From contig JAJFHE010000045.1 in the NCBI GenBank assembly GCA_021775755.1, positions 1-64,000 on the forward strand: a DNA stretch of 64,000 bases, written 5' to 3'. The translations under genes and the position numbers were made by a program. The notes under the pieces were generated by a model, which saw only the letters and a list, made by a program, of their open reading frames with translations, did no database searches and had not been told where the DNA came from. Positions 20,258-29,460 of the stretch are shown here, piece by piece. Origin of the DNA: Hyphomicrobiales bacterium. Lineage in GTDB: Bacteria; Pseudomonadota; Alphaproteobacteria; Rhizobiales; JAJFHB01. The first letter of the stretch is position 1, and each line of letters begins with the position of its first letter.

Positions 20258-21733
20258 ATGGCTGGCAAGAGCTCAGGCGGATCCAACCGCCGTAAAGGCG
20301 CAAGCGCTGGACGCGGCGGCGCCACTCACAAGCCCTCCGCTCCTCCGATAATCGATTTGGAGGCGACCGAGGTTGCCGGCGATGCGGGATCCGCCGAGGC
20401 GGCCGCATCGGCGACGCCGATGGATGATGACACAACCGGCGCAAGGCGCAGCGCACGCGGCGGCTATCGGGTTCGCGCCCGTGCCCGTGCCTGGCGCTCC
20501 GCGTTCAGGGATCAGGTCAGTTCGCGCGCGGAAAACCTGCCCTGGATCCGCATCATCGCGTTTGGCGCCGGGTCGGTTGTGCTTGTGGCCTTCGGTATCT
20601 GGGTTGGTTCCTCGGTCGGACCGCGAGCCCTCGTGCCGGTGGCGACGGCCGATCTCGAAGCGGAAACGCAAGCGCAAATCTCCGCCATCGAAACCGCCGT
20701 GAACGACATACATGCTGCGTCAAGCGGCTATGGCGAAAGGTTCGATGCGCTGGAGCGGCGTTTTGACCAGCTGTTCGGCGAAATCGGCGAAGCGGAGCGC
20801 CGCGCCGGTGAGGCCGGGTCGGGGCTGGCGGAGTTGCGGGCGGCGTTGGAGGATCTGCCAGGTGGCGGAGAAGCGGCGGACCCAGAAACGGCGGGGCGCC
20901 TGCAGATGCAGTTGAGTGGCGTTGCCGACCGTCTGGGCGCGCTTGAAGCGGCGGTGGGTGCGCTGTCTGACGCAGTGCCCGCGGACGGGGCCGGTGATGA
21001 CCGTCTCGACGAGCTTGCCCGCGCCTTTGAAGGGCTTGAAGAAACCGTGCAGGCGGCAACGCAGGCCGTGCAACCGGACAATGGCCGTCTTGAAGGCCTG
21101 ATCGGAAATCTGCAAAACACCCTGACGGGCCTTGAGGAACGCATCGAGGCGCGGCTGGCAGAGCTGGAACAGCCGCAGCCAACAGTTTCCGCATCGGTCT
21201 CGCCGATTGTTGCGGCGTCGGCCGCGTTGCACTTTGCGGTACAAAGCGGCGCTCCCTATGGCGCCGAATTCAAGCGAGTTGCGGAACTGGCGCCCGGGCT
21301 TGCGGGGCTTGAAAACCTCAACAGGTTTTCAGACACAGGCATTCCACCACGCGATGAACTGGTGCGGCGGTTCGGCGAACTCGCACAAAACCTAAAAGCC
21401 CGGATAGGCGGCGCCGCCCAAGCGGCGCCCGGCGGGGAAGATGTGGTGTCGGGCCTGTGGGACAAGGTCCGCACGATGGTTGATATTCGCCGTGCCGGCG
21501 AGCTTGACCGCAGGGCGGCGCTCGGCCGTGTCGAGGAAGCACAGGGGGCTGTGAACGAGGGTGATCTTGTTGCCGCACTTGCAGCGCTCGGACAGGTAAA
21601 GGGTGTGGCAGATGTGGAAATCGCCGCCTGGACAGTACCGGTGCGCGCCAGGCTCAATGCCGACCGCGCCATGGATCTGCTGCTGCGCCGCGCCATAGGC
21701 ACCGTACCCGCAGCCGGCCGGTCGGGGAGCTGA
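20258..21733 (+). CDS. Alphaproteobacterial mitofilin (Mic60) homologue, COG4223
   Basis: 491 residues: a disordered, basic and Gly/Ala-rich N terminus (about 1-95), one membrane segment (about 98-120, IRIIAFGAGSVVLVAFGIWV), a long Ala/Glu-rich coiled coil (about 130-320), and a C-terminal mitofilin-like module containing RAALGRVEEAQGAV and WTVPVRARLNADRAMD. Mic60 shapes mitochondrial cristae; alphaproteobacterial homologues have been linked to intracytoplasmic membrane shape. Lying between hemD and hemY is the known context. I start at the ATG preceded by AGGAAA. Confidence 0.88.
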   Translation: MAGKSSGGSNRRKGASAGRGGATHKPSAPPIIDLEATEVAGDAGSAEAAASATPMDDDTTGARRSARGGYRVRARARAWRSAFRDQVSSRAENLPWIRIIAFGAGSVVLVAFGIWVGSSVGPRALVPVATADLEAETQAQISAIETAVNDIHAASSGYGERFDALERRFDQLFGEIGEAERRAGEAGSGLAELRAALEDLPGGGEAADPETAGRLQMQLSGVADRLGALEAAVGALSDAVPADGAGDDRLDELARAFEGLEETVQAATQAVQPDNGRLEGLIGNLQNTLTGLEERIEARLAELEQPQPTVSASVSPIVAASAALHFAVQSGAPYGAEFKRVAELAPGLAGLENLNRFSDTGIPPRDELVRRFGELAQNLKARIGGAAQAAPGGEDVVSGLWDKVRTMVDIRRAGELDRRAALGRVEEAQGAVNEGDLVAALAALGQVKGVADVEIAAWTVPVRARLNADRAMDLLLRRAIGTVPAAGRSGS

Positions 21734-21740
21734 CGGGATC

Positions 21741-23381
21741 ATGCTGCGCCTCGTCGCCATATTCGTGGTCATTGCGTTGCTTGCAGCCGCTGCGACATGG
21801 TTTGCGGACCGGCCGGGCGAAATTACGCTTACCTGGCTAGACTATGAAATCCGCACCAGCTTGATGTTTGCCGGGGCGATGCTGATCGCCGCACTGGCTC
21901 TTCTGGCGATTGCCTGGTCGGTGCTGCGCGCAATAATCGGAGCGCCTGGCACAATCACGGCATTTTTCCGCGACCGGCGCCGCGAGCGCGGGCTCGATGC
22001 GTTGACGAAAGGCGTGGTTGCGGCGGGTGCGGGAGATGCTGTGGCGGCGAAACGTTATGCCTCGCTTGCGGGGAGGTTTCTCGGCGATGCGCCGCTCGCC
22101 CGGCTGCTGCAGGCCCAGGCGGCGCAGCTCAGCGGCGACGAGGTGACCGTCAAGCGAGTTTTCGACACGATGTTGCAGGCGCCCGAAACCGAAGTTCTTG
22201 GATTGCGCGGGCTTTTTGTACAAGCGCGCCAGGATGGAGACCAGACGCGTGCCCGTGCGCTTGCGGAGCGCGCACTCGCTCTCAACCCACATCTTTCCTG
22301 GGCGGCACTAGCGGTGCTTGCCATGCAGTCGGCGGACGGTGACTGGGAGAGCGCGGAACGCACTATTGAAGAGTGCAAGCGCCACAAACTCTTCGAGCCG
22401 CGCGAAGCGGCGCGTAAAGTGGCCGTTGTGCTGACGGCCCGCGCCATGGCAATTGAGGACACTCAACCACAGGTGGCGCTTGGATTTGCGGAGCGCGCGC
22501 ACAAACTTGCGCCGGAACTTGCGCCGGCAGCAATTGTCGCCGGTCGGCTGCTTGCGGCCATGGACCAGACCCGCAAAGCAAATCGTGTACTTGAAAAAAC
22601 CTGGGCACTCTCGCCACATCCAGAACTTGCAGAACTCTACGGCGGCGTTCTTTCCGGGCGTTCGCCACGCGAACGCCTGAAGCGCGTCAAGGCACTCGTG
22701 CGCAAATCACCGGCGGAGTACGAAGGCCCCATCGCCATTGCCCATGCCGCCCTGGCGGCGTTCGAATGGGACGAGGCGCACGAAGCCCTGGAGCCGCTTC
22801 TGGATGATTTTCCCTCAGCGCGGGTATGTGGGTTGATGGCCGAACTGGAACAGGGCGCCAATGCGGATGAAGGCCGCGTGCGGGAGTGGCTGGCGCGGGC
22901 AATGCATGCGCCGCGCGATCCGGTATGGACGGCGGACGGCTTTGTCTCCGACACGTGGAAGCCGTTTTCTCCGGTGACGGGAGAGCTGGATGTATTTGTC
23001 TGGCGGGTTCCGGTCGAAGGAATTGCACTGCCGGATAAGAGCGGGGTTCAGCACGCCTCGGCGGTACCCGCAATCGCGGACGGCAGCGCAGAACAGTCCG
23101 GTTCGCGTGAGGAGAGCGCCAAGGAGAGCACTGGGGACACCGCGCCGCCGCCGGCACACGATGCAGAAGCCGGCCATGAGGGCGACAGTGTCCGCTCCGA
23201 ACCGGCGAAGGCTGACGATACGGACGATGGATCCGGCGACGACGTTGCAGGCAGTGGGGAAGATACTCCTGCGGCAAAACCACGGATCTTCGTGCCACCG
23301 CGGGCGCCTGACGACCCGGGCCCCGATCCGCGTGACGAAGAGCCTGGTGGAAACTGGTTCCAGGGCCTTTTTGCGCGGTAG
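21741..23381 (+). CDS. hemY: HemY-like membrane protein with TPR repeats
   Basis: 546 residues. Two N-terminal membrane segments (about 3-20 and 40-65) flank the periplasmic stretch ADRPGEITLTWLDYEIRTS, the HemY N-terminal signature. Helical TPR-like repeats follow (about 95-400), and then an acidic, probably disordered C-terminal tail of about 120 residues (rich in Glu, Asp, Ser, Pro). This is the TPR-type HemY of proteobacterial heme operons, not the Bacillus oxidase of the same name; its exact role is unclear. It follows Mic60 after 7 bases. Confidence 0.9.
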   Translation: MLRLVAIFVVIALLAAAATWFADRPGEITLTWLDYEIRTSLMFAGAMLIAALALLAIAWSVLRAIIGAPGTITAFFRDRRRERGLDALTKGVVAAGAGDAVAAKRYASLAGRFLGDAPLARLLQAQAAQLSGDEVTVKRVFDTMLQAPETEVLGLRGLFVQARQDGDQTRARALAERALALNPHLSWAALAVLAMQSADGDWESAERTIEECKRHKLFEPREAARKVAVVLTARAMAIEDTQPQVALGFAERAHKLAPELAPAAIVAGRLLAAMDQTRKANRVLEKTWALSPHPELAELYGGVLSGRSPRERLKRVKALVRKSPAEYEGPIAIAHAALAAFEWDEAHEALEPLLDDFPSARVCGLMAELEQGANADEGRVREWLARAMHAPRDPVWTADGFVSDTWKPFSPVTGELDVFVWRVPVEGIALPDKSGVQHASAVPAIADGSAEQSGSREESAKESTGDTAPPPAHDAEAGHEGDSVRSEPAKADDTDDGSGDDVAGSGEDTPAAKPRIFVPPRAPDDPGPDPRDEEPGGNWFQGLFAR

Positions 23382-23507
23382 TGCGCGAAGTGCAGCGTAA
23401 GGCGGTCCGGCGCATGCATTTTGCGCATGCATTGGCCGGTTGCATTGCGTTCCATGAAGCGGTATCAGGACGGCGTGACCGGCACGCTGGTTACCGGTCC
23501 TTGCGGG

Positions 23508-23583
23508 GCCGCTATAGCTCAGTTGGTAGAGCGGCGCATTCGTAATGCGTAGGTCGGGTGTTCGAGTCACCCTAGCGGCACCA
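23508..23583 (+). tRNA. tRNA-Thr (anticodon CGT)
   Basis: A complete 76-base cloverleaf. The acceptor arm GCCGCTA pairs with TAGCGGC. The D-arm contains AGCTCAGTTGGTAGAGC. The anticodon stem GCGCA/TGCGT encloses loop TTCGTAA with anticodon CGT, and the T-arm has GTTCGAGTC. The discriminator A and CCA are encoded. A short T-run follows directly, consistent with termination. Confidence 0.97.
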
Positions 23584-23938
23584 TTTTTCACGTCTTCAGC
23601 AGTTTGCGATGTGAGTGCCGTCTCGCGGCCGACTTGCATACGCGCAAATGCGCGGGCCCGGGATATGGCAGCCGCGAGAATCCGTCAAACTGAGGATTTG
23701 TCCGGTCCCCACAAATTTTCAAAAGCGAGTGGCGCAAGTCAAAATGGGCGGCACAGCCGGAAATTGTGCTTGGTACTCCAGGCTTGTTGCAGATTTGTAA
23801 CTTGCACCTGCGGCACACCGGTGCTTTCCTTGAAAGCGGCGCGTTGAGGGCCGCTGCCTTGTCAAGTCTGGAGTGTTGGTACACAATCTGTCCAGTACTC
23901 ATAATTGTCGACATGAATTGAACTGCGGAGCAGAACTC
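23584..23938. other. 355-base intergenic region before the caspase-like gene
   Basis: No open frame with protein character is visible on either strand. After the T-run behind the tRNA it is less GC-rich than its surroundings, and near its 3' end it holds the candidate promoter listed separately. I see no repeat, RNA gene or insertion-sequence remnant in it. Confidence 0.6.
23859..23887 (+). promoter_or_regulatory. Candidate sigma-70-type promoter for the caspase-like gene
   Basis: TTGTCA and CACAAT are separated by 17 bases, 51 bases before the start codon. The -35 matches 5 of 6 consensus positions and the -10 matches 4 of 6. This is a sequence match only, with no further support. Confidence 0.4.
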
Positions 23939-26173
23939 ATGCGCAGGATCTTTTTAGTGGCGCTCCTCGGATTGGCGGTTTTTGCCGCCACGGCGCCTGC
24001 TCAAGCGGCGAAGCGAATCGCGCTCGTCATCGGAAACTCGAACTACGAAAATGTCGGTGCGCTGGCCAATCCTGAGAATGATGCTCAGGCGATGGCGGAA
24101 GTGCTCGGCGAGGTTGGTTTTGAAGTTATCCTCAAAACCAATGTCGACTATCGCGGCATGTCGCGGGCGATTCGCGATTTCGGCAAGCTGCTGAGGTCTG
24201 CGGGACGTGACACCGTCGCCCTGTTTTTCTACGCTGGGCATGGTGTGCAGGCGAGCGACACCAACTATCTGCTACCGATCGGCGCGGAAGTCGATGCCGA
24301 ACCCGATCTCGTTGGCGAGGCGGTCAATGCAAATTGGGTGCTCAGCCAAATGGAATCCGCCAGTAACGGCCTCAATATCGTGATTCTCGATGCCTGCCGG
24401 AACAATCCGTTCAGCGGCTCGTCATTCCGTTCAGCATCGCGCGGGCTTGCGCGACTTGATGCGCCGACCGGCTCGCTGATCGCCTATTCGGCGGGGCCCG
24501 GCGAGGTTGCCGCGGACGGGCGCGACGCAAACAGCCCCTATACCAAGGCCCTTGTAGCGGCTATGCGCCGGCCCGGCCTTGAGCTTTTGAGCATGTTCCG
24601 CCAGGTGCGGATCGCAGTCGAAGAAGAAACGAGGGGCAACCAAACGCCATGGGAGGAGCAATCTCTCAGGGGAGATTTCTTCTTTACGCCGCCGGTGCAA
24701 AATGCGGCCGTGCCTTCGAACCAGGGCGGAGCCACGGGTACGACACCGACGCAGTCTCAACCAGGTGCCAACCCCGCCGCCGATATCGCGTTCTGGAACA
24801 CGGTCAAGGACAGCAACAACCCGGATGAACTGCAAGCCTATCTCGACGCGTATCCGGACGGCCGGTTCCGGGCCCTCGCACAGATCCGCATCGCTCACGC
24901 AAATGCCGCCGAAAGCGCCGGCACCGCGATTCCCGATGAGAGCACCGTAGAAGATTCGCGTGGCCGCGTTAGCGTCAATGAAGAAGGCGGCCTGAGGTTG
25001 CTTGGTATGACGGTGGAAAACCTGAACGCCGATCTGCGCAACCGTCTCGGCATCGCCGCAAACGTTGAAGGCCTTGTGGTGACCGAGGTCGCAAATAGCA
25101 GCGTTGCGTGGGAGCGCGGAATTTCACCGGGCAGCGTGATTGTCGATGTCAACCATACGGTTGTTGCGGCGCTGTCCGATCTCGCAACCCAGACGACGCG
25201 GCTGGCGGCCGACGGCCGCCCCTCGGCGTTGATGCGCGTTGTCGATCCTTCGTCAGGCTCGCCTTCATTTATTGCGTTTCCCCTGTCCGGTTTGACTATC
25301 GATCAGGTCGGGCGGGTGCCGGAGCGCTCGCAATCGTCCGGCGGGTCGTCGGGCAACAGCATTCAGCAAGGCGGGTCGTCAGGCAGCAGCATCCAGCAAG
25401 GCGGATCGTCGAGTGGCGGCCAGGGGCAGTCGCTCGGCGGGAGCCAGCAGGGTCAGTCGTTGGGCGGCGGCAGCCAGGGTCAGTCGTTGGGCAGCGGCAA
25501 TCAGCAGCAGGCGCTGGTTGACCCGGACCAGCAGTCCGGGTCGTCGCTGTCGAGCACGGAACGTCAGGCTGAAGAATGGTTCCAGATCGGCGAACAATAC
25601 TACTACGGTAACGACCGGGCGCAGAACTACGCCGAGGCCATAAATTGGTATCGGAAGGCGGCCGAGTACGATCACGCCGAAGCGCTGTTCTCGCTCGGCT
25701 GGGTCTATGCAGAAGGCCAAGGCGTTACCAAGGATATGAGAGAGGCGGCGCGATGGTACCGGCGTGGGGCGAGTACCGGCCATGCCAGCTCGCAATTCCA
25801 GCTTGGCTATCTCTATGATATCGGCGAAGGCGTAGGCCAGGACGACCGCGAGGCGGTCAAACTCTACCGCCAGGCCGCGGCAGGAGGGATTGCCGGTGCC
25901 AAGAACAATCTTGCGATCATGCTCGACGAAGCGCGCGGTACGGCGCGCGATCCGGCGGGCGCGGCGAGAAATCTGGTGGAAGCGTATGTCGCCGGTTACG
26001 AGGCGTCGCAAACGTGGCTGTTTGAAAAGGCAGACCAGTGGGCGGTTAACACGCGGCGTGAAATCCAGAAACTATTGCAACGCTCCGGACACTACACCGG
26101 TCCCATTGACGGCGGCATCGGGCCGGCATCACGGCGTGCGCTGGAAAGTTACCGACGGGCGAATGGCGGCTAG
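23939..26173 (+). CDS. Secreted caspase-like (C14) protein with Sel1 repeats and peptidoglycan-binding-like C terminus
   Basis: 744 residues. A signal peptide (about 1-23) ends AQA. The peptidase C14 domain (about 24-260) has the catalytic dyad His101 in FFYAGHGVQ and Cys153 in VILDACRNNPF, so it may be active. A PDZ-like region (about 350-450, GLRLLGMTVENLNADLR then SPGSVIVDVN) is followed by a Gly/Ser/Gln repeat linker (about 465-535), Sel1-like helical repeats (about 545-690, ALFSLGWVYAEGQGV, SQFQLGYLYDIGEGV) and a C-terminal module like peptidoglycan-binding domain 1 (HYTGPIDGGIGPASRRALE). GGAG precedes the ATG by 8 bases. Substrate and role are unknown. Confidence 0.88.
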   Translation: MRRIFLVALLGLAVFAATAPAQAAKRIALVIGNSNYENVGALANPENDAQAMAEVLGEVGFEVILKTNVDYRGMSRAIRDFGKLLRSAGRDTVALFFYAGHGVQASDTNYLLPIGAEVDAEPDLVGEAVNANWVLSQMESASNGLNIVILDACRNNPFSGSSFRSASRGLARLDAPTGSLIAYSAGPGEVAADGRDANSPYTKALVAAMRRPGLELLSMFRQVRIAVEEETRGNQTPWEEQSLRGDFFFTPPVQNAAVPSNQGGATGTTPTQSQPGANPAADIAFWNTVKDSNNPDELQAYLDAYPDGRFRALAQIRIAHANAAESAGTAIPDESTVEDSRGRVSVNEEGGLRLLGMTVENLNADLRNRLGIAANVEGLVVTEVANSSVAWERGISPGSVIVDVNHTVVAALSDLATQTTRLAADGRPSALMRVVDPSSGSPSFIAFPLSGLTIDQVGRVPERSQSSGGSSGNSIQQGGSSGSSIQQGGSSSGGQGQSLGGSQQGQSLGGGSQGQSLGSGNQQQALVDPDQQSGSSLSSTERQAEEWFQIGEQYYYGNDRAQNYAEAINWYRKAAEYDHAEALFSLGWVYAEGQGVTKDMREAARWYRRGASTGHASSQFQLGYLYDIGEGVGQDDREAVKLYRQAAAGGIAGAKNNLAIMLDEARGTARDPAGAARNLVEAYVAGYEASQTWLFEKADQWAVNTRREIQKLLQRSGHYTGPIDGGIGPASRRALESYRRANGG
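25340..25511 (+). repeat. Tandem coding repeats, Gly/Ser/Gln linker
   Basis: Two consecutive 30-base units (25340-25369 and 25370-25399) encode GGSSGNSIQQ and GGSSGSSIQQ. They are followed by degenerate units encoding GQSLGG-like peptides up to about 25511. All lie inside the caspase-like gene between the PDZ-like part and the Sel1 repeats. The unit number may vary between strains. Confidence 0.8.
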
Positions 26174-26200
26174 AGCGGGATCCGGACGGCAAATCGCTCT
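26172..26200 (+). terminator. Inverted repeat after the caspase-like gene
   Basis: AGAGCG and CGCTCT are separated by 17 bases, starting inside the stop codon. The block resembles the AGAGCGGGAT-type intergenic repeats I recall from Hyphomicrobiales. There is no U-tract. It may be a degraded repeat or a weak terminator. Confidence 0.3.
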
Positions 26201-26247
26201 GGCGCCCGGCAGACATAAACGATAGATTTCGGCGCTCCGCACATGTC

Positions 26248-27453
26248 GTGCGGGGCGCTGAATCATTTGGGCCGGGACCACATCACGTGCACTGTTTCTC
26301 CGATGCAGAGATGCAAAGGCGGCTGCAGAACCTGCGTCGTCTTATGGATTTCACGGGACTCGACGCGGTCGTGCTGACGTCGTTTCACAATGTGCTCTAC
26401 TACAGCAATTTCTGGATGACGCCGTTCGGGCGGGGACATTATGTGGTGGTGCCCCGGCGCGGCGACCCGGCCGTCATCGCGCCGCGCATCGAGTTCGACA
26501 GGCCGGAAAAACTGTCGTGGTTTGAAGACGTCCGCATCTATTGGGATACACGCAGTCCGCTCGACGGGGCGATACGCTATGTGTCCGAGGTGCTGAGGGA
26601 CAACGGCATTGAGGACGGGCGTCTGGGTATTGAGGAAGACTACATTCCGGTTAGTCTCTATCGCGGCTTTGAGACGACACTGCCGCGGTTTGGCTTTGTC
26701 GACGTGACCCATGCCATCATGCGCCAGCAGATCGTCAAGTCAGCCGAAGAGATTGCGCATATCCGAAACGGTGCGGAGATCGCAACGATCGGCGCCGAAG
26801 CGTTTGAACGGGCGCTTGAAAAGGGCGTGAGCGAAATGGCGGTTGCACGCCGGGCCGTCGGCGCCATGGAAGACGAGATTGCGAGCAGATTTCCCGACAT
26901 CGAACATGATGGAACCTTTTCCTGGTGCCAGTTCGGCAGGGAGCACACCTATGTGGCGCACAATCCGAACACGCCGCAAACACTGAGAGACGACGAACTC
27001 ATCAGTTTGAATGTCTTCCCGATGATTGCCGGATACTATCATCTTCTGGAGCGCAGCATGTTCGTAGGCAAAATGCCGGACGACGTGCGCAAGCCCTTGG
27101 AGGTCTGTTCGGCGGCGCACGAGGCGGGCATCTCCGCGGTACGCCCCGGAGTGCGCTGTAACGAGATTGACGATCACGTCAATCCGATATTCGAGGAAGC
27201 CGGCTATATCGCTGACCGGACATTCGGAACAGGCCATTCGTTCGGCATTATGGGGCAATGGTACGGGCGCGATGAAATCGGCGAGTTGCGACCCTATAAC
27301 GACACAGTGCTTGAGCGCGATATGGTGATTTCGATCGAACCGATGATCTCCGTGCCCGGGGTCGGCGGTTTTCGCCATGCCGATATGTTGCTCGTAACCG
27401 AAGATGGGTCGGAAGTGCTGACCACATACCAGCGCGGTGTTATCGTTGTTTAG
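26248..27453 (+). CDS. Creatinase-like M24 family hydrolase
   Basis: 401 residues, nearly the length of Pseudomonas creatinase (about 403). Features recalled from creatinase and matched here include TSFHNVLYYSNF, IKSAEE-like VKSAEEIAHIRNGA, AHNP with the probable catalytic His238, LNVFPMIAGYYHLLERS, FGTGHSFG and VISIEPMISVPGVGGFRHAD. Creatinase hydrolyses creatine to sarcosine and urea without metal. Whether creatine, another guanidino compound or a peptide is the substrate here cannot be told. The start is uncertain: the GTG has no clear Shine-Dalgarno, and GTG or ATG codons follow within 65 bases. Confidence 0.82.
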   Translation: MRGAESFGPGPHHVHCFSDAEMQRRLQNLRRLMDFTGLDAVVLTSFHNVLYYSNFWMTPFGRGHYVVVPRRGDPAVIAPRIEFDRPEKLSWFEDVRIYWDTRSPLDGAIRYVSEVLRDNGIEDGRLGIEEDYIPVSLYRGFETTLPRFGFVDVTHAIMRQQIVKSAEEIAHIRNGAEIATIGAEAFERALEKGVSEMAVARRAVGAMEDEIASRFPDIEHDGTFSWCQFGREHTYVAHNPNTPQTLRDDELISLNVFPMIAGYYHLLERSMFVGKMPDDVRKPLEVCSAAHEAGISAVRPGVRCNEIDDHVNPIFEEAGYIADRTFGTGHSFGIMGQWYGRDEIGELRPYNDTVLERDMVISIEPMISVPGVGGFRHADMLLVTEDGSEVLTTYQRGVIVV

Positions 27454-27537
27454 CTGCGGCGCGGCACAATCGGGTGCGCGCATCTGCGGCCCGGGCGTCT
27501 GCGGGGCAGGCGTTTTCCGGCAGGTTATGCGGGGAAC

Positions 27538-28257
27538 ATGAAACTCGAACTCGACCATACGGAAGAAGCCATCGCCCTGCGGCTGGCGCGCGATGTAAAA
27601 CCGAACTATCTGCGCGACTGGGTTTACGGCGGCATTGACGGAGCGATCACGACATTCGCCATAGTTGCCGGCGTTGTCGGAGCAGACCTTTCAATTCGAG
27701 TGATTCTCATTCTCGGCGCGGCAAATCTTCTGGCCGACGGCCTGTCCATGGCGGCGGGCAATTACAGCGCCACCAAGACCGAGGTTGACGAATACAAGCG
27801 TCTCGAAGCGATCGAGCGGATGCACATCGCCCATGTTCCAGAAGGCGAACGCGAAGAGGTCCGGCAGATCCTGAGATCCAAGGGGCTGGACGGCCCGGCC
27901 CTCGAAGAAGCCGTTGACGCGATCACGGAGGACGAGGAACGCTGGGTCAACACCATGCTGGTGGAAGAGTACGGAGTGTTGCCCAACACCCGCTCGCCGC
28001 AGCGGGCCGCCTGGAGCACGTTCGCAGCCTTTGTGGTGTGTGGCGCTGTTCCACTGCTGCCCTTTATCGTGGGAGTTGAGCACGCATTCGCGCTTGCCAT
28101 TCTGCTTACCGGGATCGTGTTTTTTGCGATTGGCTCGGCCAAGAGCAGATGGTCTCTCACTTCGTGGTGGCGGTCCGGCCTTGAAACCCTGGCAATAGGG
28201 TTAGGCGCGGCGGGAGTGGCTTACGCCATCGGCGATTTTCTTGAACGCATGATCTGA
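27538..28257 (+). CDS. VIT1/CCC1-family membrane transporter
   Basis: 239 residues. The N-terminal YLRDWVYGGIDGAITTFAIVAG is the family hallmark. It is followed by NLLADGLSMAAGNYSATKTE, a cytosolic metal-binding-like helical hairpin rich in Glu (about 80-150), and three C-terminal membrane segments. Relatives move Fe2+ or Mn2+ out of the cytoplasm or into vacuoles. There is no ferritin-like extension. GGGGA precedes the ATG. It lies between the creatinase-like and first enolase-superfamily genes, with no obvious functional link. Confidence 0.9.
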   Translation: MKLELDHTEEAIALRLARDVKPNYLRDWVYGGIDGAITTFAIVAGVVGADLSIRVILILGAANLLADGLSMAAGNYSATKTEVDEYKRLEAIERMHIAHVPEGEREEVRQILRSKGLDGPALEEAVDAITEDEERWVNTMLVEEYGVLPNTRSPQRAAWSTFAAFVVCGAVPLLPFIVGVEHAFALAILLTGIVFFAIGSAKSRWSLTSWWRSGLETLAIGLGAAGVAYAIGDFLERMI

Positions 28258-28272
28258 CGGGGACGCATCGCA

Positions 28273-29391
28273 ATGACAGGCATGGAAATAACTGAAGTCC
28301 GCGTTTATCAGGTAGACCTGCCTTTGAAGGAGGGCCGCTACTCCTGGGCCGATGGCAAGTTCGTCGATGCTTTCGACTGCACGGTGGTGGTGGTCGAAAC
28401 GGCCGGCGGTGCAAAGGGATACGGTGAGGTCTGCCCGCTTGGCCCGTTTTATCTGCCGGCATTCGGCAAAGGCGCGCGTGCGGGAATGGCGGAGGTCGTG
28501 CCGCATCTCCTCGGCCTCGATGCAACGGAACTTGGATGCGTGAACCTTGCAATGGACCGCGCCCTGCTTGGCCACCCTTATGTGAAGTCGGCTCTCGACA
28601 TGGCCTGCTGGGATCTGGCGGGCAAGCGTGCCGGCATGCCCGTATGCGATCTGTTGGGGGGCCGCCACGGCACAGCCGTTGCACTCTACCGCGCTATTTC
28701 ACAGGAGGCGCCTGAACAAATGGCTGAGAAAATCGCCGGTTACCGCGACGAAGGCTACACGAAATTCCAACTGAAAGTCGGGGGTGATCCGGTTGACGAC
28801 GTTGCACGGATCCGGGCGTCGCGCAACGTGCTCGACCGGGGTGAGATTCTCGTCGCGGATGCAAACACCGGCTGGCTGATGCACGAGGCGGCGCGGGTGT
28901 GCGACGCGGTTTCCGATGTCGATGTCTATATAGAACAGCCATGCAGGACCTATGAGGAATGCCTGACCATCCGCCGCCGCACCGCACGGCCTTTCGTGCT
29001 CGATGAAAATGTCGATGGCCTGCACATGCTGCTGCGGGCCCATGGCGACGGCGCCATGGATGTTATCAACCTGAAGATTTCAAAGGTTGGAGGGCTGACC
29101 AAAGCACGCCAGATCCGCGATCTTTGCGTCGAACTGGGCGTCGCCATGACAATCGAGGACAGCTGGGGAGGCGATATCATTACGGCGGCGATTGCGCACC
29201 TTGCGCACTCAACGCCTGAACGGCTACGGTTTTCCTCCACCGATTTCAACAGCTACGTCACCGTCGACACCGCAAGCGGTGCGCCGCAGCGCGATCGCGG
29301 ATACATGAGCGCGGGGACGGCGCCGGGGCTCGGCGTCGAAGTTGACGAAAACGCATTGGGAGCCCCAGAAGCGGTATACACGGCGGCCTAG
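28273..29391 (+). CDS. Enolase superfamily (mandelate racemase / muconate lactonizing group) enzyme
   Basis: 372 residues. The N-terminal capping domain (1-130) is followed by a TIM barrel. Likely metal ligands are Asp in VADANTGW, Glu in YIEQPC and Asp/Glu in VLDENVDG. The catalytic lysines are in FQLKVGGD and NLKISKVGG, and the active-site loop is [12 protein letters not shown]. The DSWGGD/QxK pattern recalls hydroxyproline-betaine 2-epimerase and cis-3-hydroxyproline dehydratase relatives, but I cannot fix the substrate. Its stop codon lies inside a 14-bp palindrome. A paralogue-like gene lies 1.9 kb downstream. Confidence 0.85.
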   Translation: MTGMEITEVRVYQVDLPLKEGRYSWADGKFVDAFDCTVVVVETAGGAKGYGEVCPLGPFYLPAFGKGARAGMAEVVPHLLGLDATELGCVNLAMDRALLGHPYVKSALDMACWDLAGKRAGMPVCDLLGGRHGTAVALYRAISQEAPEQMAEKIAGYRDEGYTKFQLKVGGDPVDDVARIRASRNVLDRGEILVADANTGWLMHEAARVCDAVSDVDVYIEQPCRTYEECLTIRRRTARPFVLDENVDGLHMLLRAHGDGAMDVINLKISKVGGLTKARQIRDLCVELGVAMTIEDSWGGDIITAAIAHLAHSTPERLRFSSTDFNSYVTVDTASGAPQRDRGYMSAGTAPGLGVEVDENALGAPEAVYTAA

Positions 29392-29415
29392 GTCATGACC
29401 TAGTTCATGACCTAG
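29389..29415. promoter_or_regulatory. Palindrome and tandem repeat, candidate operator before the histidine kinase
   Basis: TAGGTCATGACCTA at 29389-29402 is a perfect 14-bp palindrome. Its right part is repeated immediately: GTCATGACCTAG (29392-29403) and TTCATGACCTAG (29404-29415). It starts in the stop codon of the upstream enzyme gene and is 45 bases before the kinase start. It may be an operator; the protein is unknown. Confidence 0.5.
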
Positions 29416-29460
29416 CGGCGCAGGCGCGCCGCGCGGCCGCAATCCATAGAGCCTGACACA

